Program-made: the position numbers and the translations under genes
In this document: piece after piece, positions 10,078 to 18,278 of the stretch
Layout: each line of letters begins with the position of its first letter
Position numbering within the stretch: the stretch's first letter is position 1
Notes under the pieces: generated by a model
Told to the model about the DNA's origin: nothing
Database searches by the model: none
Seen by the model: the letters and a program-made list of their open reading frames with translations, nothing else
DNA from: Oscillospiraceae bacterium
GTDB taxonomy: Bacteria; Bacillota; Clostridia; Oscillospirales; Oscillospiraceae
Direction: 5' to 3'
Assembly: GCA_015067565.1 (NCBI GenBank)
Contig: SVMF01000008.1
Coordinates: 35,445 to 99,444, forward strand
DNA: 64,000 nucleotides

Positions 10078-10715
10078 TGCTTTTTACGGAACAAACCGTG
10101 CTCTCGGCTGTGCAAGGAGGACGCAAGCTTGTGCTCAGTGAGGGTGACCGTCTGACGCCGGCTGCGCGGGATCTTCTGCGCCGGCAGGGCATTTGTGTTG
10201 TGCAGAAAAAGCCGGAACAGATGACGCATTTGGATAAGGATCATCTGGTAGCAAAGACGCATCCGCGCATCGCCTTTCGCGGCAAGCTCGATTCCCTGCA
10301 GGCAGAGATCCTGCTGCTGCAGAAGCAACACAATGCGCCCGTTGCCGCTTTGGAGGATATGCTTACCCTGATCCGCTCGATCATGAAGGCCGAGGTGCTC
10401 AATCAGCCGCTCGGCGGCTACACGATCGCATCTATGGATGAGGCAGAGCTGCACGAGCGCAGCCATCAACCGCAGAAATATTACGGCATCGGGCATTTCT
10501 TACCCACGCACACAGACGGCGCAATCGTTTTGCAGCTCAATCGTCTGCGCACGCTTGTGCGTGAAACGGAGCTGAGCTGCTGCCATGCATTCACGCAAAC
10601 AAACGGCAAGGTCTTGCGTCAGGATCTGATCACTGCGCTCAATCGTCTCTCATCAGCCTGCTGGGTGCTGTGTCTTGCCTGCAAAGGAGGTCAAAATGGA
10701 TCAACTGGTGGATGA
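10077..10715 (+). CDS. eutT: Ethanolamine-operon corrinoid adenosyltransferase (EutT-like)
   Basis: 212 residues. The family transfers adenosine from ATP to cob(I)alamin, making the cofactor of EutBC. Recognisable blocks are LTPAARDLL, HPRIAFRGKLDSLQA, KAEVLNQPL, HQPQKYYGIGHFLP and LNRLRTLVRETEL, matching the Gram-positive Eut adenosyltransferase pattern. The H...CCxxC metal motif of enterobacterial EutT is not evident; only a CC pair (ELSCCHAF) is seen. The 3' end overlaps pduL by 20 bases. Confidence 0.82.
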   Translation: MLFTEQTVLSAVQGGRKLVLSEGDRLTPAARDLLRRQGICVVQKKPEQMTHLDKDHLVAKTHPRIAFRGKLDSLQAEILLLQKQHNAPVAALEDMLTLIRSIMKAEVLNQPLGGYTIASMDEAELHERSHQPQKYYGIGHFLPTHTDGAIVLQLNRLRTLVRETELSCCHAFTQTNGKVLRQDLITALNRLSSACWVLCLACKGGQNGSTGG

Positions 10716-11286
10716 ATTGATGGGACGCATTTTCATTGAAATCGAGGCCTCCGGCCGCCATGTGCACCTGACGGAGGAGGCCAGCGAATATTTCTTTGGG
10801 CACAAATTGACCCCGAAACGGCCTCTTTCACAGCCGGGACAGTTTTTATGCCAGGAGCGTATCAGCATCGTGAGCGAGAAGGGCCGTTTTGACCGTGTTG
10901 CCGTCCTCGGCCCAGAGCGCAAGGCCTGTCAGGTCGAGCTCTCCTTGACCGACTGCATATCGTTAGGGCTCAGCGCTCCCGTTCGCCAAAGCGGCAACCT
11001 GCAGGGTGCTTCTGACATCACACTGGAGGCAAACGGCAAACGCTTGTCCTTAGAAAAAAGCGTCATCGTCGCGCAGCGCCATATCCACATGACACCGCAG
11101 GATGCGAAGATCAAGAATCTGCACGATGGTCAGCGCGTCCGTCTGCGTGCTCTGACCGCACGGCCGACCATCTTCGAAGATGTCATTGTGCGTGTCAGTC
11201 CGAACTTTCAGACCTATGCACATCTGGACTATGACGAGGCCAATGCCTGCGGCTATCAAAAAGGAGATTTGGGGTTGATCGTATGA
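10696..11286 (+). CDS. pduL: Phosphotransacylase, PduL type
   Basis: 196 residues. It converts acetyl-CoA and phosphate to acetyl-phosphate and CoA, recycling CoA for EutE. Two PduL-type halves are visible, each with a metal-binding His cluster: ASGRHVHLTEE near the N-terminus and VAQRHIHMTPQDA in the middle, plus ALGPER-like and HLDYDEANA motifs. Start ATG 10696 is chosen because AAAGGAGG lies six bases upstream; an ATG at 10675 would have no such site. No acetate kinase gene is in the operon. Confidence 0.9.
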   Translation: MDQLVDELMGRIFIEIEASGRHVHLTEEASEYFFGHKLTPKRPLSQPGQFLCQERISIVSEKGRFDRVAVLGPERKACQVELSLTDCISLGLSAPVRQSGNLQGASDITLEANGKRLSLEKSVIVAQRHIHMTPQDAKIKNLHDGQRVRLRALTARPTIFEDVIVRVSPNFQTYAHLDYDEANACGYQKGDLGLIV

Positions 11287-11741
11287 ACGAAGCGTTGATC
11301 GAGCAGATCGTCGATGAGGTGCGCAGGCGGCAGTGTCTTCCAAACGCACTTTTGCTCGGTCGCAAACCGACACAGGAAACAGGTTTTCACTATGTCACTG
11401 AAGGCGATTACAGCGCAATTGTCATCGGCTCGTTGAGCGCACATGAGCTGCTTCAATTTCCGAATGAAGCTGTCACAGAGGCCCTGCTTGCAGGAAAGGC
11501 CGTCTATCTGTGCGAGGAAGGCCTTGATTATCGAAGTCACAGCCGTAGCGCAAACAGAGTGCTTTGGAGCAAACTTTTATCGTGTGAGCGCCAGCTGAAA
11601 CAGTTTGGAGTTCAATTCCTCGGTATAAAGCAGCAGCGACTTGTGACCGCCGACGAAGTTCGGAGACTGCTGCGTGAAGGTCAGCCGATCCACGGTCGTC
11701 TGACCCCGCTTGCCAAAGATGTGCTGGAGGGAAAAACATGA
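11283..11741 (+). CDS. Ethanolamine-operon protein of unknown role
   Basis: 152 residues, no signal peptide or membrane segment. It resembles the short uncharacterised protein found in many Gram-positive eut operons between the phosphotransacylase and the vertex protein. The N-terminal helix (MNEALIEQIVDEVRRR) looks amphipathic, like an encapsulation peptide, which would place it inside the compartment (inference). Its start overlaps the pduL stop and its stop overlaps the eutN start. Confidence 0.7.
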   Translation: MNEALIEQIVDEVRRRQCLPNALLLGRKPTQETGFHYVTEGDYSAIVIGSLSAHELLQFPNEAVTEALLAGKAVYLCEEGLDYRSHSRSANRVLWSKLLSCERQLKQFGVQFLGIKQQRLVTADEVRRLLREGQPIHGRLTPLAKDVLEGKT

Positions 11742-11986
11742 CCCTCGGTACGGTTTTGGGCGCAGTTTGGGCAACAAAAAAATGCCCCGATCTATCGGGG
11801 CAGAGCTTTCTGCGCGTGCAGTGCGAAGATCACCTTATCGTTGCAGCGGATCTGGTCGGCGCAGGTCAGGGCGATCGGGTGATCCTCGCCTTTGGCGGTG
11901 CGGCAAGATTGGCACGCAATGTGCCCGTGGATGCCGCCATCATTGCAATTCTGGACGATTCGGAGGCTTCCTATGTCGATCAATGA
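11738..11986 (+). CDS. eutN: Microcompartment vertex protein EutN (pentamer)
   Basis: 82 residues, EutN/CcmL family. It begins with the typical LGTVLGAVWATKKCPDLSG and contains VAADLVGAGQGDRVILAFGGAAR and VDAAIIAILD. Pentamers cap the vertices of the shell. It is coupled to its neighbours on both sides (ATGA at the start, 14-base overlap with eutH). Confidence 0.93.
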   Translation: MTLGTVLGAVWATKKCPDLSGQSFLRVQCEDHLIVAADLVGAGQGDRVILAFGGAARLARNVPVDAAIIAILDDSEASYVDQ

Positions 11987-13055
11987 AAGCATTCTGTGGC
12001 TCATGGCAGGCTTCATGCTCTTGGGCGCTCTTGACCGCATCTTCGGTTCGCGGTTCGGACTGGGAAAACAGTTTGAGGAGGGCATTCTCGCCATTGGTGC
12101 TTTGGCGCTGTCAATGCTCGGTATCATGGCGATCTCCCCTGTTCTTGCACAGCTGCTCAAACCCATACTCGTTCCCGTCTATGGTTTCTTAGGTGCCGAT
12201 CCGGCCATGTTTGCAGGTACGATCCTTGCCAATGACATGGGCGGTGCCACTTTGGCGCAAGAGCTCGCACAGTCGAAGCAGGCCGCGCAATTCGGTGGCC
12301 TGGTCATCGGCTCAACATTAGGCGCAACCATCGTATTTATCATCCCTGTGGCACTCGGTATCATCAAGGCGGAAGATCGCGCCTTCTTTGCCAAGGGCAT
12401 TCTGGCAGGCATCATCACGATTCCCTTTGGGGCCCTGGCCGCGGGTCTGATCGCAGGCTTCGACATCTTTATGATCCTGCGAAATCTCATTCCCATTGCA
12501 CTCTTTGCGGTCTTGATTGCCCTGGGGCTTTGGAAGTTTGAAAAAGCAATGGTCCAGGGATTTTTGTGGTTTGGTCGGATCATTCTGGCTGTGATCACCG
12601 TCGGTCTGGCCGCCGGGATCTTTGAGGAATTGACCTCCATCACCTTGGTCAGAGGCATGGCACCTCTGTCTGAGGGTGCGACAGTCGTTGCGGACATCGG
12701 CTTTGTTCTGGCCGGTGCCTTTGTGCTGGTGTTCGTTCTGACGAAGCTACTGAAAAAGCCGCTGATGAAGCTCGGCGCGCTTTTGGGAATGAACGACATC
12801 GCAGCTGCAGGTCTGATCGCAAGTCTTGCCAACTGCATTCCCACCTTCGGAATGCTCAAAGACATGGACGGCAGAGGAAAGGTCATCAATGTCGCCTTTG
12901 CGGTCTCGGCCGCCTTCGTGTTCGGGGACCATTTGGGCTTCACCGCCGGGTTTGATGCAGGAATGCTCGTTCCGGTCATCGTCGGCAAGCTCACGGGCGG
13001 CATCTGCGCCATCGCTCTGGCGATGCTCCTGACAAAAAAAACGGAAAGGACTTAG
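11973..13055 (+). CDS. eutH: Ethanolamine permease
   Basis: 360 residues, about ten hydrophobic segments, EutH family (FAGTILANDMGGATLAQEL, GLIASLANCIPTFGML, FVFGDHLGFTAGFD). It imports ethanolamine across the cytoplasmic membrane. Start ATG 11973 has GGAGG six bases before it; earlier in-frame starts lie within eutN. Last gene of the operon; the TAG stop sits in the centre of the hairpin at 13038-13068. Confidence 0.93.
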   Translation: MSINESILWLMAGFMLLGALDRIFGSRFGLGKQFEEGILAIGALALSMLGIMAISPVLAQLLKPILVPVYGFLGADPAMFAGTILANDMGGATLAQELAQSKQAAQFGGLVIGSTLGATIVFIIPVALGIIKAEDRAFFAKGILAGIITIPFGALAAGLIAGFDIFMILRNLIPIALFAVLIALGLWKFEKAMVQGFLWFGRIILAVITVGLAAGIFEELTSITLVRGMAPLSEGATVVADIGFVLAGAFVLVFVLTKLLKKPLMKLGALLGMNDIAAAGLIASLANCIPTFGMLKDMDGRGKVINVAFAVSAAFVFGDHLGFTAGFDAGMLVPVIVGKLTGGICAIALAMLLTKKTERT

Positions 13056-13068
13056 TCCTTTCCGTTTT
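13038..13068. terminator. Palindromic terminator, copy 1 of a duplicated pair
   Basis: Fifteen-base perfect arms around a single T (AAAACGGAAAGGACT / AGTCCTTTCCGTTTT). The eutH stop codon lies inside it. An identical 31-base copy occurs at 13244-13274. As a near-perfect palindrome with A and T ends it can act on both strands. Confidence 0.85.
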
Positions 13069-13243
13069 CAGACTGTCGAAAAACGATAGTCTTGTCATTG
13101 CGAGACCGCCGAATAGGCGGTCGTGGCAATCTCGAAAGTTTGATTTTTATCTTTCTTTCGGTAGAATAGCAAACTTTCAGCACGAGATCGCCACGTCGCT
13201 GCGCTCCTCGCGATGACACGATAAGAACTTTTTTGACACGCTC
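13069..13243. mobile_element. Small inverted-repeat element (MITE-like), copy D
   Basis: 175 bases between two identical hairpins. The ends are CAGACTGTCGAAAAA and, in reverse complement, GAGCGTGTCAAAAAA, matching the ends of the elements at 24869-25123 and 49986-50241. The interior differs: a long imperfect inverted repeat, GTCATTGCGAG...CTCGCGATGAC, of a kind common as intergenic repeats in Clostridia. No coding capacity, so mobilisation would need a transposase in trans. Confidence 0.7.
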
Positions 13244-13274
13244 AAAACGGAAAGGACTTAGTCCTTTCCGTTTT
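13244..13274. terminator. Palindromic terminator, copy 2 of the duplicated pair
   Basis: Exact copy of 13038-13068. The TAA stop of the minus-strand glycosyltransferase lies within it. Together the copies flank element D as a 31-base direct repeat. Confidence 0.85.
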
Positions 13275-14181
13275 GGCAGGTTTCGGCCACGATGTAACGC
13301 GGTCGATCCTTGATTTCTTCATAAATATTGCCTACATAGTATCCAATGATACCAAGGCTGATCATAATCAAGCTGCCAATAAACAGCAGCAGCACAATGA
13401 CCGTCGTAAAGCCACCGAGGGCGATGCCCATGAATTTCTGAACCACCGCAATGACACCCATCACCACAGAAACAACCAGTGTCAGCACACCGAGAATGGT
13501 GACAATGTGTAGCGGAACAGCCGTAAAAGCTGTAATATTGGACAGAGCATATTTGACAAGCGACCAGGTCGACCATTTCGATTCTCCTGCAGTTCGTTCC
13601 TGCACCTCGTAGGACACCTCACCTGTCCGGAAGCCGACCCAGGAGGAAAGTGCACGGAAAAATGCGCGCTTTTCCCGCATGGTCAGGATGACATTCACTG
13701 CTTTGCGGTCGAGGAGCTTAAAATCAGAAGCCCTGGACATATCCACCTTCGTGGCACGGCTGATCAGGGAGTAAAACAGCTTGGCAAACAGACGGTGCAC
13801 GACACCCTCCTTGCCCCGGTCAGACTTCACGCCCTCGATAACCTCAATGCCGCCTTCCCACATCCGATACATCTCCACCAGCTTCTCCGGCGGATGCTGC
13901 AGGTCGCAGTCAATGCAAGCAACACAATCCCCCGTGGCATGCTTCAGACCGGCAAAAATCGCAGCCTCTTTGCCAAAGTTCCGGGAGAAGCGCACACCCT
14001 TGACGCACGTATGGTGCTTGGAGGTCTTTTCGATTTCCTCCCATGTGCGGTCCTTCGAGCCGTCGTCGACAAAGATCAGCTCATGTTCGATCTTGTCCTC
14101 TTCTAATATTTTAGAAATACGCTCAGCCGCTGTTGCGACCATCTCCTGCTCATTGTAAGAAGGAATGACTACGGAAAGCAT
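13258..14181 (-). CDS. Membrane-associated family 2 glycosyltransferase (DPM/GtrB-like)
   Basis: 307 residues. The GT-A domain has VVIPSYNEQEM, FVDDGSKDRTWE and the metal-binding CIDCDLQHPPE; two hydrophobic segments at the C-terminus (about 225-250 and 262-285) anchor it. Such enzymes load a sugar from a nucleotide donor onto undecaprenyl phosphate for wall or exopolysaccharide decoration. AGGAGGTGAG precedes the ATG. The gene stands alone, convergent with eutH. Confidence 0.9.
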   Translation of the reverse strand: MLSVVIPSYNEQEMVATAAERISKILEEDKIEHELIFVDDGSKDRTWEEIEKTSKHHTCVKGVRFSRNFGKEAAIFAGLKHATGDCVACIDCDLQHPPEKLVEMYRMWEGGIEVIEGVKSDRGKEGVVHRLFAKLFYSLISRATKVDMSRASDFKLLDRKAVNVILTMREKRAFFRALSSWVGFRTGEVSYEVQERTAGESKWSTWSLVKYALSNITAFTAVPLHIVTILGVLTLVVSVVMGVIAVVQKFMGIALGGFTTVIVLLLFIGSLIMISLGIIGYYVGNIYEEIKDRPRYIVAETCQNGKD

Positions 14182-14202
14182 TCTCTCACCTCCTGCCGTT
14201 TT

Positions 14203-14231
14203 ATTTTACCGCCCGATCGAGATTTTGTCAA
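14203..14231 (-). promoter_or_regulatory. Sigma-A promoter for the glycosyltransferase
   Basis: Minus-strand TTGACA (14226-14231), 17-base spacer, TAAAAT (14203-14208), about 20 bases before the ATG. Confidence 0.65.
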
Positions 14232-14239
14232 TCTTTTGA

Positions 14240-14268
14240 TTGTTCTTTGACAAATTTCGTGCTATACT
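14240..14268 (+). promoter_or_regulatory. Extended -10 promoter for the asparaginase operon
   Basis: TTGTTC (14240-14245), 17-base spacer and TATACT (14263-14268) preceded by TGC. It drives the six overlapping genes 14297-20701. Confidence 0.65.
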
Positions 14269-14296
14269 ATCTGTATAAACAAAATGGAGGCGTCCT

Positions 14297-15304
14297 ATGA
14301 AGAAGGTTTTAATGCTCGGTACGGGTGGTACCATCGCCTCGGGAAAGAGCGACAGCGGACTTGTGCCGATCCTGACCAGCCATGAACTCGTTGCTCAGGT
14401 ACCCGAAATTTCATCTCTGTGTGATGTGGATTGTGTGCAGCTTTTCTCCATCGATTCAACCAACATCACCCCCTCGCACTGGCTGCAGGTCGCATCCGCC
14501 ATCCGCGAGAATTATGACCGTTACGACGGCTTCGTGATCGCCCACGGCACGGATACTATGGCTTATACGGCCGCTGCGCTGTCATACCTGATTCAATTTT
14601 CCCCGAAACCAATCATCTTAACAGGCGCGCAAAAGCCGATTTTGTTTGAAAACACGGACTCCAAGACCAATTTGGCCGATGCGTTCCGTGTCGCGGTGTC
14701 CGATCTGCGCGGTGTGATGATCGTCTTTAACGGCCGCGTGATCCTCGGCACCCGTGCAAGAAAGACTCGTACGACCAGTTTTCAGGCCTTTTCGAGCATC
14801 AACTACCCCCTTCTGGCCGTGGTACAAAACGGCTTCCTGATGGAGTACATCCGTCCGATGTGCCATGAAAAACCGACCTTTTATGATACGCTCAATCCTC
14901 GTGTCGGCCTGATGAAGATGATCCCCGGTGCCGACTGCGGACTGCTGTCATACTTAATTGCACACAATGATGCCGTGATTATTGAAAGCTACGGTGTCGG
15001 CGGTCTGCCGTCATATCAGGGCAGCGGATTCTTTGATGTCATCCGTAATGCCATTGGCAATGGAAAAACCATCGTCATGACTACACAGGTGCAAAACGAG
15101 GGCAGCAACCTCGCCGTTTACGATGTCGGCTTCCATCTGAAGAATCATCTGCAGCTGTTGGAGGCCTATGACATGACCACAGAATCCGCCCTGGCAAAGC
15201 TGATGTGGATTTTGGGCATGAGCACAGATTCCAAACAGATTCGCAAGCTTTTCTGCACACCGATCGCCCACGATCTTCTGCATCTGAAAGAAGGACCTCA
15301 ATGA
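14297..15304 (+). CDS. ansA: L-asparaginase, type I
   Basis: 335 residues. Hydrolyses asparagine to aspartate and ammonia. Active-site blocks are LMLGTGGTIASG (first Thr), DSTNITPSHW, and FVIAHGTDTMAYTAAALS (second Thr with Asp), then ILTGAQKP. There is no signal peptide, so it is cytoplasmic. GGAGG upstream of the ATG. It starts an operon and overlaps the next gene by four bases. Confidence 0.92.
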   Translation: MKKVLMLGTGGTIASGKSDSGLVPILTSHELVAQVPEISSLCDVDCVQLFSIDSTNITPSHWLQVASAIRENYDRYDGFVIAHGTDTMAYTAAALSYLIQFSPKPIILTGAQKPILFENTDSKTNLADAFRVAVSDLRGVMIVFNGRVILGTRARKTRTTSFQAFSSINYPLLAVVQNGFLMEYIRPMCHEKPTFYDTLNPRVGLMKMIPGADCGLLSYLIAHNDAVIIESYGVGGLPSYQGSGFFDVIRNAIGNGKTIVMTTQVQNEGSNLAVYDVGFHLKNHLQLLEAYDMTTESALAKLMWILGMSTDSKQIRKLFCTPIAHDLLHLKEGPQ

Positions 15305-15846
15305 TCATCGAATCCATTGAGCAAGCGCTTGCTACCCTCCCCATCGCACAATACGAATGGTTCCGAACGGAAGACTTGACATTCTCCGAACGAGTTCGTA
15401 CAATCTGCCAAACGCAGTGCCCCCGCTACGGCAAAAGCTGGGCCTGCCCTCCTGCGGTCGGCACGGTGGAAGAATGCAGACGCAAATGCCTTTCTTATCC
15501 GAATGGTTTGTTGATTGCAACCTTGCACGAAGTGGATGACAGCTCTGACATGGTGCAAACCCTTGCCACCCGTGTGCCTCATGAGGAACTGACGCATCAG
15601 GTTGCAAAGCTTCTGAAGGCTAGCAGCGCAGAGATCTACGCCCTTTCCGGCGATTCGTGTTCCATCTGCGATACATGCACCTTCCCCAACGCGCCCTGTG
15701 CGCATCCGGAGCAGATGCTCCCATGTGTGGAAAGCCATGGGATCCTTGTAACAGAGCTCATGGAATCACATGGAATCTCTTTTCAATTTTCAGGCAATGT
15801 CGTCACCTGGATCAGTCTGATCTTGTTTCGAAAGGAGGATTTATGA
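15301..15846 (+). CDS. Predicted metal-binding protein, DUF2284 family
   Basis: 181 residues. Two cysteine clusters: CQTQCPRYGKSWACPP (about 38-53) and CSICDTCTFPNAPC (about 120-133), with further Cys near CAHPEQMLPC. This spacing is typical of DUF2284 proteins, thought to bind a metal or Fe-S cluster; function unknown. The ATG at 15301 overlaps the asparaginase stop and its own stop overlaps the copA start. Confidence 0.85.
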   Translation: MIIESIEQALATLPIAQYEWFRTEDLTFSERVRTICQTQCPRYGKSWACPPAVGTVEECRRKCLSYPNGLLIATLHEVDDSSDMVQTLATRVPHEELTHQVAKLLKASSAEIYALSGDSCSICDTCTFPNAPCAHPEQMLPCVESHGILVTELMESHGISFQFSGNVVTWISLILFRKEDL

Positions 15847-18278
15847 AACAATTTCAAATCAGCGGTATGAGCTGCGCAGCCTGCACCGCACGGGTCGAAA
15901 AGGCCGTAAAAAGTGTCGACGGAGTGGAAAGCTGCGCTGTCAGCCTGCTCACCCACGAAATGTCCGTCGTCGGAACAGCCTCCCCTGCCGCGATCATCCT
16001 TGCGGTAGAAAGGGCCGGCTACGGTGCCCGCATCAAGGGCGAAAAACCAGCGCAAGACGATGCTCCTTCCGATCGTCAGACACCGAAGCTGAAGAAAAAT
16101 CTGATCTTGTCGATCCTGTTTCTCCTGCTTTTGATGTATATTTCCATGGGGCACGGTATGTGGGGATGGCCGCTGCCTGAATTTCTTGTTGGCAACCATA
16201 TTGCCCTTGCGCTTCTTCAGCTACTTCTGACCGTGATCATCATGGTCATTCACCAATCCTTTTTCATCAAAGGATTTTCTGCGCTCCTGCGCTGGAGTCC
16301 GAACATGGATAGCCTGGTCGCACTCGGCTCATCGGCGGCCTTCCTGTACAGTACCGTCATCCTCTTTGCTATGACCGCCGATCCCACGCACACGGCGCAC
16401 GAGCTGTATTTTGAATCCGCAGCAATGATTCTAACCCTGATCTCCGTCGGCAAGATGCTCGAATCCCGTGCCAAAGGCAAGACAACCGATGCGCTGAAAA
16501 ATCTGATACGGCTTGCACCGCAGACAGCCACCGTGCTGCGTGGCGGCGATGAGCTTACTGTAGCCGTTTCGCAGGTCAAAAAAGGTGATATTTTTTTAGT
16601 TCGCCCCGGCGAGACCATTGCCGTGGACGGCAACATTTTAGAAGGCCACTCCGCTGTTGACGAAGCTGCCCTCACCGGAGAGAGTATTCCCATAGACAAA
16701 GGCGTAGGCGATGCGGTCTGTGCAGGCACCATCAACCACTCCGGCTTCCTGAAGTGCGAAGCGACAAAGGTCGGAGAGGATACCACGCTGAACCAGATCA
16801 TCCGCATGGTATCCGATGCCGCAGCCACAAAGGCCCCCATCGCCAAGCTGGCAGATCGGGTTGCAGGTATCTTCGTGCCAGTAGTAATTGGTCTGTGCCT
16901 TTTCACCATTGCCATATGGCTCCTGATCGGTCGGGAGGTCGGTTTTGCTCTGGCGCGTGGCATCTGTGTGTTGGTTATCAGCTGTCCGTGCGCCTTAGGA
17001 CTTGCCACTCCTGTGGCCGTTATGGTCGGTAGCGGTGTCGGTGCAAGAAACGGCATCCTGTTCAAAACCGCGACTGCACTCGAGCAGGCGGGCCGTGTTA
17101 GGACGGTCATTCTGGACAAAACCGGAACAATCACAAAGGGCATCCCCTCTGTGACTGATATCATTTCACAAGACAAAGCAACTCTCCTTGAAGCGGCCTA
17201 CGCTTTGGAGCATCGCAGCGAACATCCGCTGGCCAAAGCGATCTGCACCATGGCGCATGAGCTTGGTCTGCAACCGCAGCCTGTGGAGCAGTTCGAAGTC
17301 GTCAGCGGAAACGGTCTTCGTGCCGTGCGCAACGGTCAAGCGCTCTGTGGTGGCAATGCTGATTATGTTTCAAGTTTCACCCACATACCATCGGATGTGC
17401 AGACACAAGCCGCAAAGCTCTCTGAGCAGGGCAAAACTCCTCTGTACTTTGCGGAAAACGGCAAATTCCTAGGGCTGATCGCCGTGGCTGACGAGCTCAA
17501 GTCCGATTCACCTCAAGCGATCAAGGATCTGAAAGCATTGGGCATCCGTGTTGTAATGCTCACGGGCGACAACGAGCGCACCGCAAGGGCCATCGGTGCC
17601 CGAGCCGGTGTGGATGAGATCATCTCAGGTGTCCTCCCCCAAGGGAAGGAAGAAGTTGTACGAGCCTGCCGTAAAAACGGTCATGTGGCCATGATTGGAG
17701 ACGGCATCAACGACGCACCCGCCCTGACGAGCGCAGATGTCGGCATCGCCATCGGTGCAGGAACCGATGTTGCCATTGATGCGGCACAGATCGTGCTGAT
17801 GAAGAGTCGTCTTTCCGATGCGGTCGCCGCCATTCGGCTGAGCCGCGCCACCCTGCGCAATATCAAGCAGAATCTGTTCTGGGCATTTTTCTACAACACC
17901 TTGGGCATCCCCCTCGCTGCAGGAGCCTTCATCTCCCTGCTCGGTTGGCAGTTGGACCCCATGTTCGGTGCGGCTGCAATGAGTCTGTCGAGCTTCTGTG
18001 TGGTAAGCAATGCCCTGCGATTGAATTTTGTAAAAATCTATGATCACCAAGAAAAGGAGCAAAAAACAATGAAGAAAACGATCACTATCAAGGGCATGAT
18101 GTGCCCCCATTGCGAAGCCACGGTCAAAAAGGCATTGGAGTCCCTCGATGCTGTCATCTCAGCAGAAGTCAGCCACAAGGATGGCACCGCCGTCGTCACG
18201 CTTCGCTCCGAGGTTGCCGATGCGGTCCTGACCCAGTGTGTAGAGGCAAAGGACTTCACCGTTTCGGGGATTGAATAA
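15843..18278 (+). CDS. copA: Copper-type P1B ATPase with a C-terminal CopZ-like domain
   Basis: 811 residues. N-terminal heavy-metal domain (GMSCAACTARVEKA, about 8-21), eight membrane segments, the metal-site motif SCPCALGLATP (about 379), DKTGTITKG (phosphorylated Asp, about 424), the HP motif SEHPLAKA and GDGINDAPALT. After the last segment the frame continues into a second heavy-metal domain (GMMCPHCEATVKKAL, from residue 743) resembling CopZ or a MerP-like chaperone. It exports Cu(I). AAAGGAGG precedes the ATG. See the internal start at 18069. Confidence 0.93.
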   Translation: MKQFQISGMSCAACTARVEKAVKSVDGVESCAVSLLTHEMSVVGTASPAAIILAVERAGYGARIKGEKPAQDDAPSDRQTPKLKKNLILSILFLLLLMYISMGHGMWGWPLPEFLVGNHIALALLQLLLTVIIMVIHQSFFIKGFSALLRWSPNMDSLVALGSSAAFLYSTVILFAMTADPTHTAHELYFESAAMILTLISVGKMLESRAKGKTTDALKNLIRLAPQTATVLRGGDELTVAVSQVKKGDIFLVRPGETIAVDGNILEGHSAVDEAALTGESIPIDKGVGDAVCAGTINHSGFLKCEATKVGEDTTLNQIIRMVSDAAATKAPIAKLADRVAGIFVPVVIGLCLFTIAIWLLIGREVGFALARGICVLVISCPCALGLATPVAVMVGSGVGARNGILFKTATALEQAGRVRTVILDKTGTITKGIPSVTDIISQDKATLLEAAYALEHRSEHPLAKAICTMAHELGLQPQPVEQFEVVSGNGLRAVRNGQALCGGNADYVSSFTHIPSDVQTQAAKLSEQGKTPLYFAENGKFLGLIAVADELKSDSPQAIKDLKALGIRVVMLTGDNERTARAIGARAGVDEIISGVLPQGKEEVVRACRKNGHVAMIGDGINDAPALTSADVGIAIGAGTDVAIDAAQIVLMKSRLSDAVAAIRLSRATLRNIKQNLFWAFFYNTLGIPLAAGAFISLLGWQLDPMFGAAAMSLSSFCVVSNALRLNFVKIYDHQEKEQKTMKKTITIKGMMCPHCEATVKKALESLDAVISAEVSHKDGTAVVTLRSEVADAVLTQCVEAKDFTVSGIE
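18069..18278 (+). CDS. Possible internally initiated CopZ-like copper chaperone
   Basis: In-frame ATG inside copA with AAGGAG (18054-18059) nine bases upstream. It would make a free 69-residue heavy-metal-associated protein, MKKTITIKGMMCPHCEATVK onwards, the normal length of CopZ. Either the ATPase and chaperone genes fused by loss of a stop and both products are still made, or only the fusion is made; sequence alone cannot decide. Confidence 0.4.
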   Translation: MKKTITIKGMMCPHCEATVKKALESLDAVISAEVSHKDGTAVVTLRSEVADAVLTQCVEAKDFTVSGIE

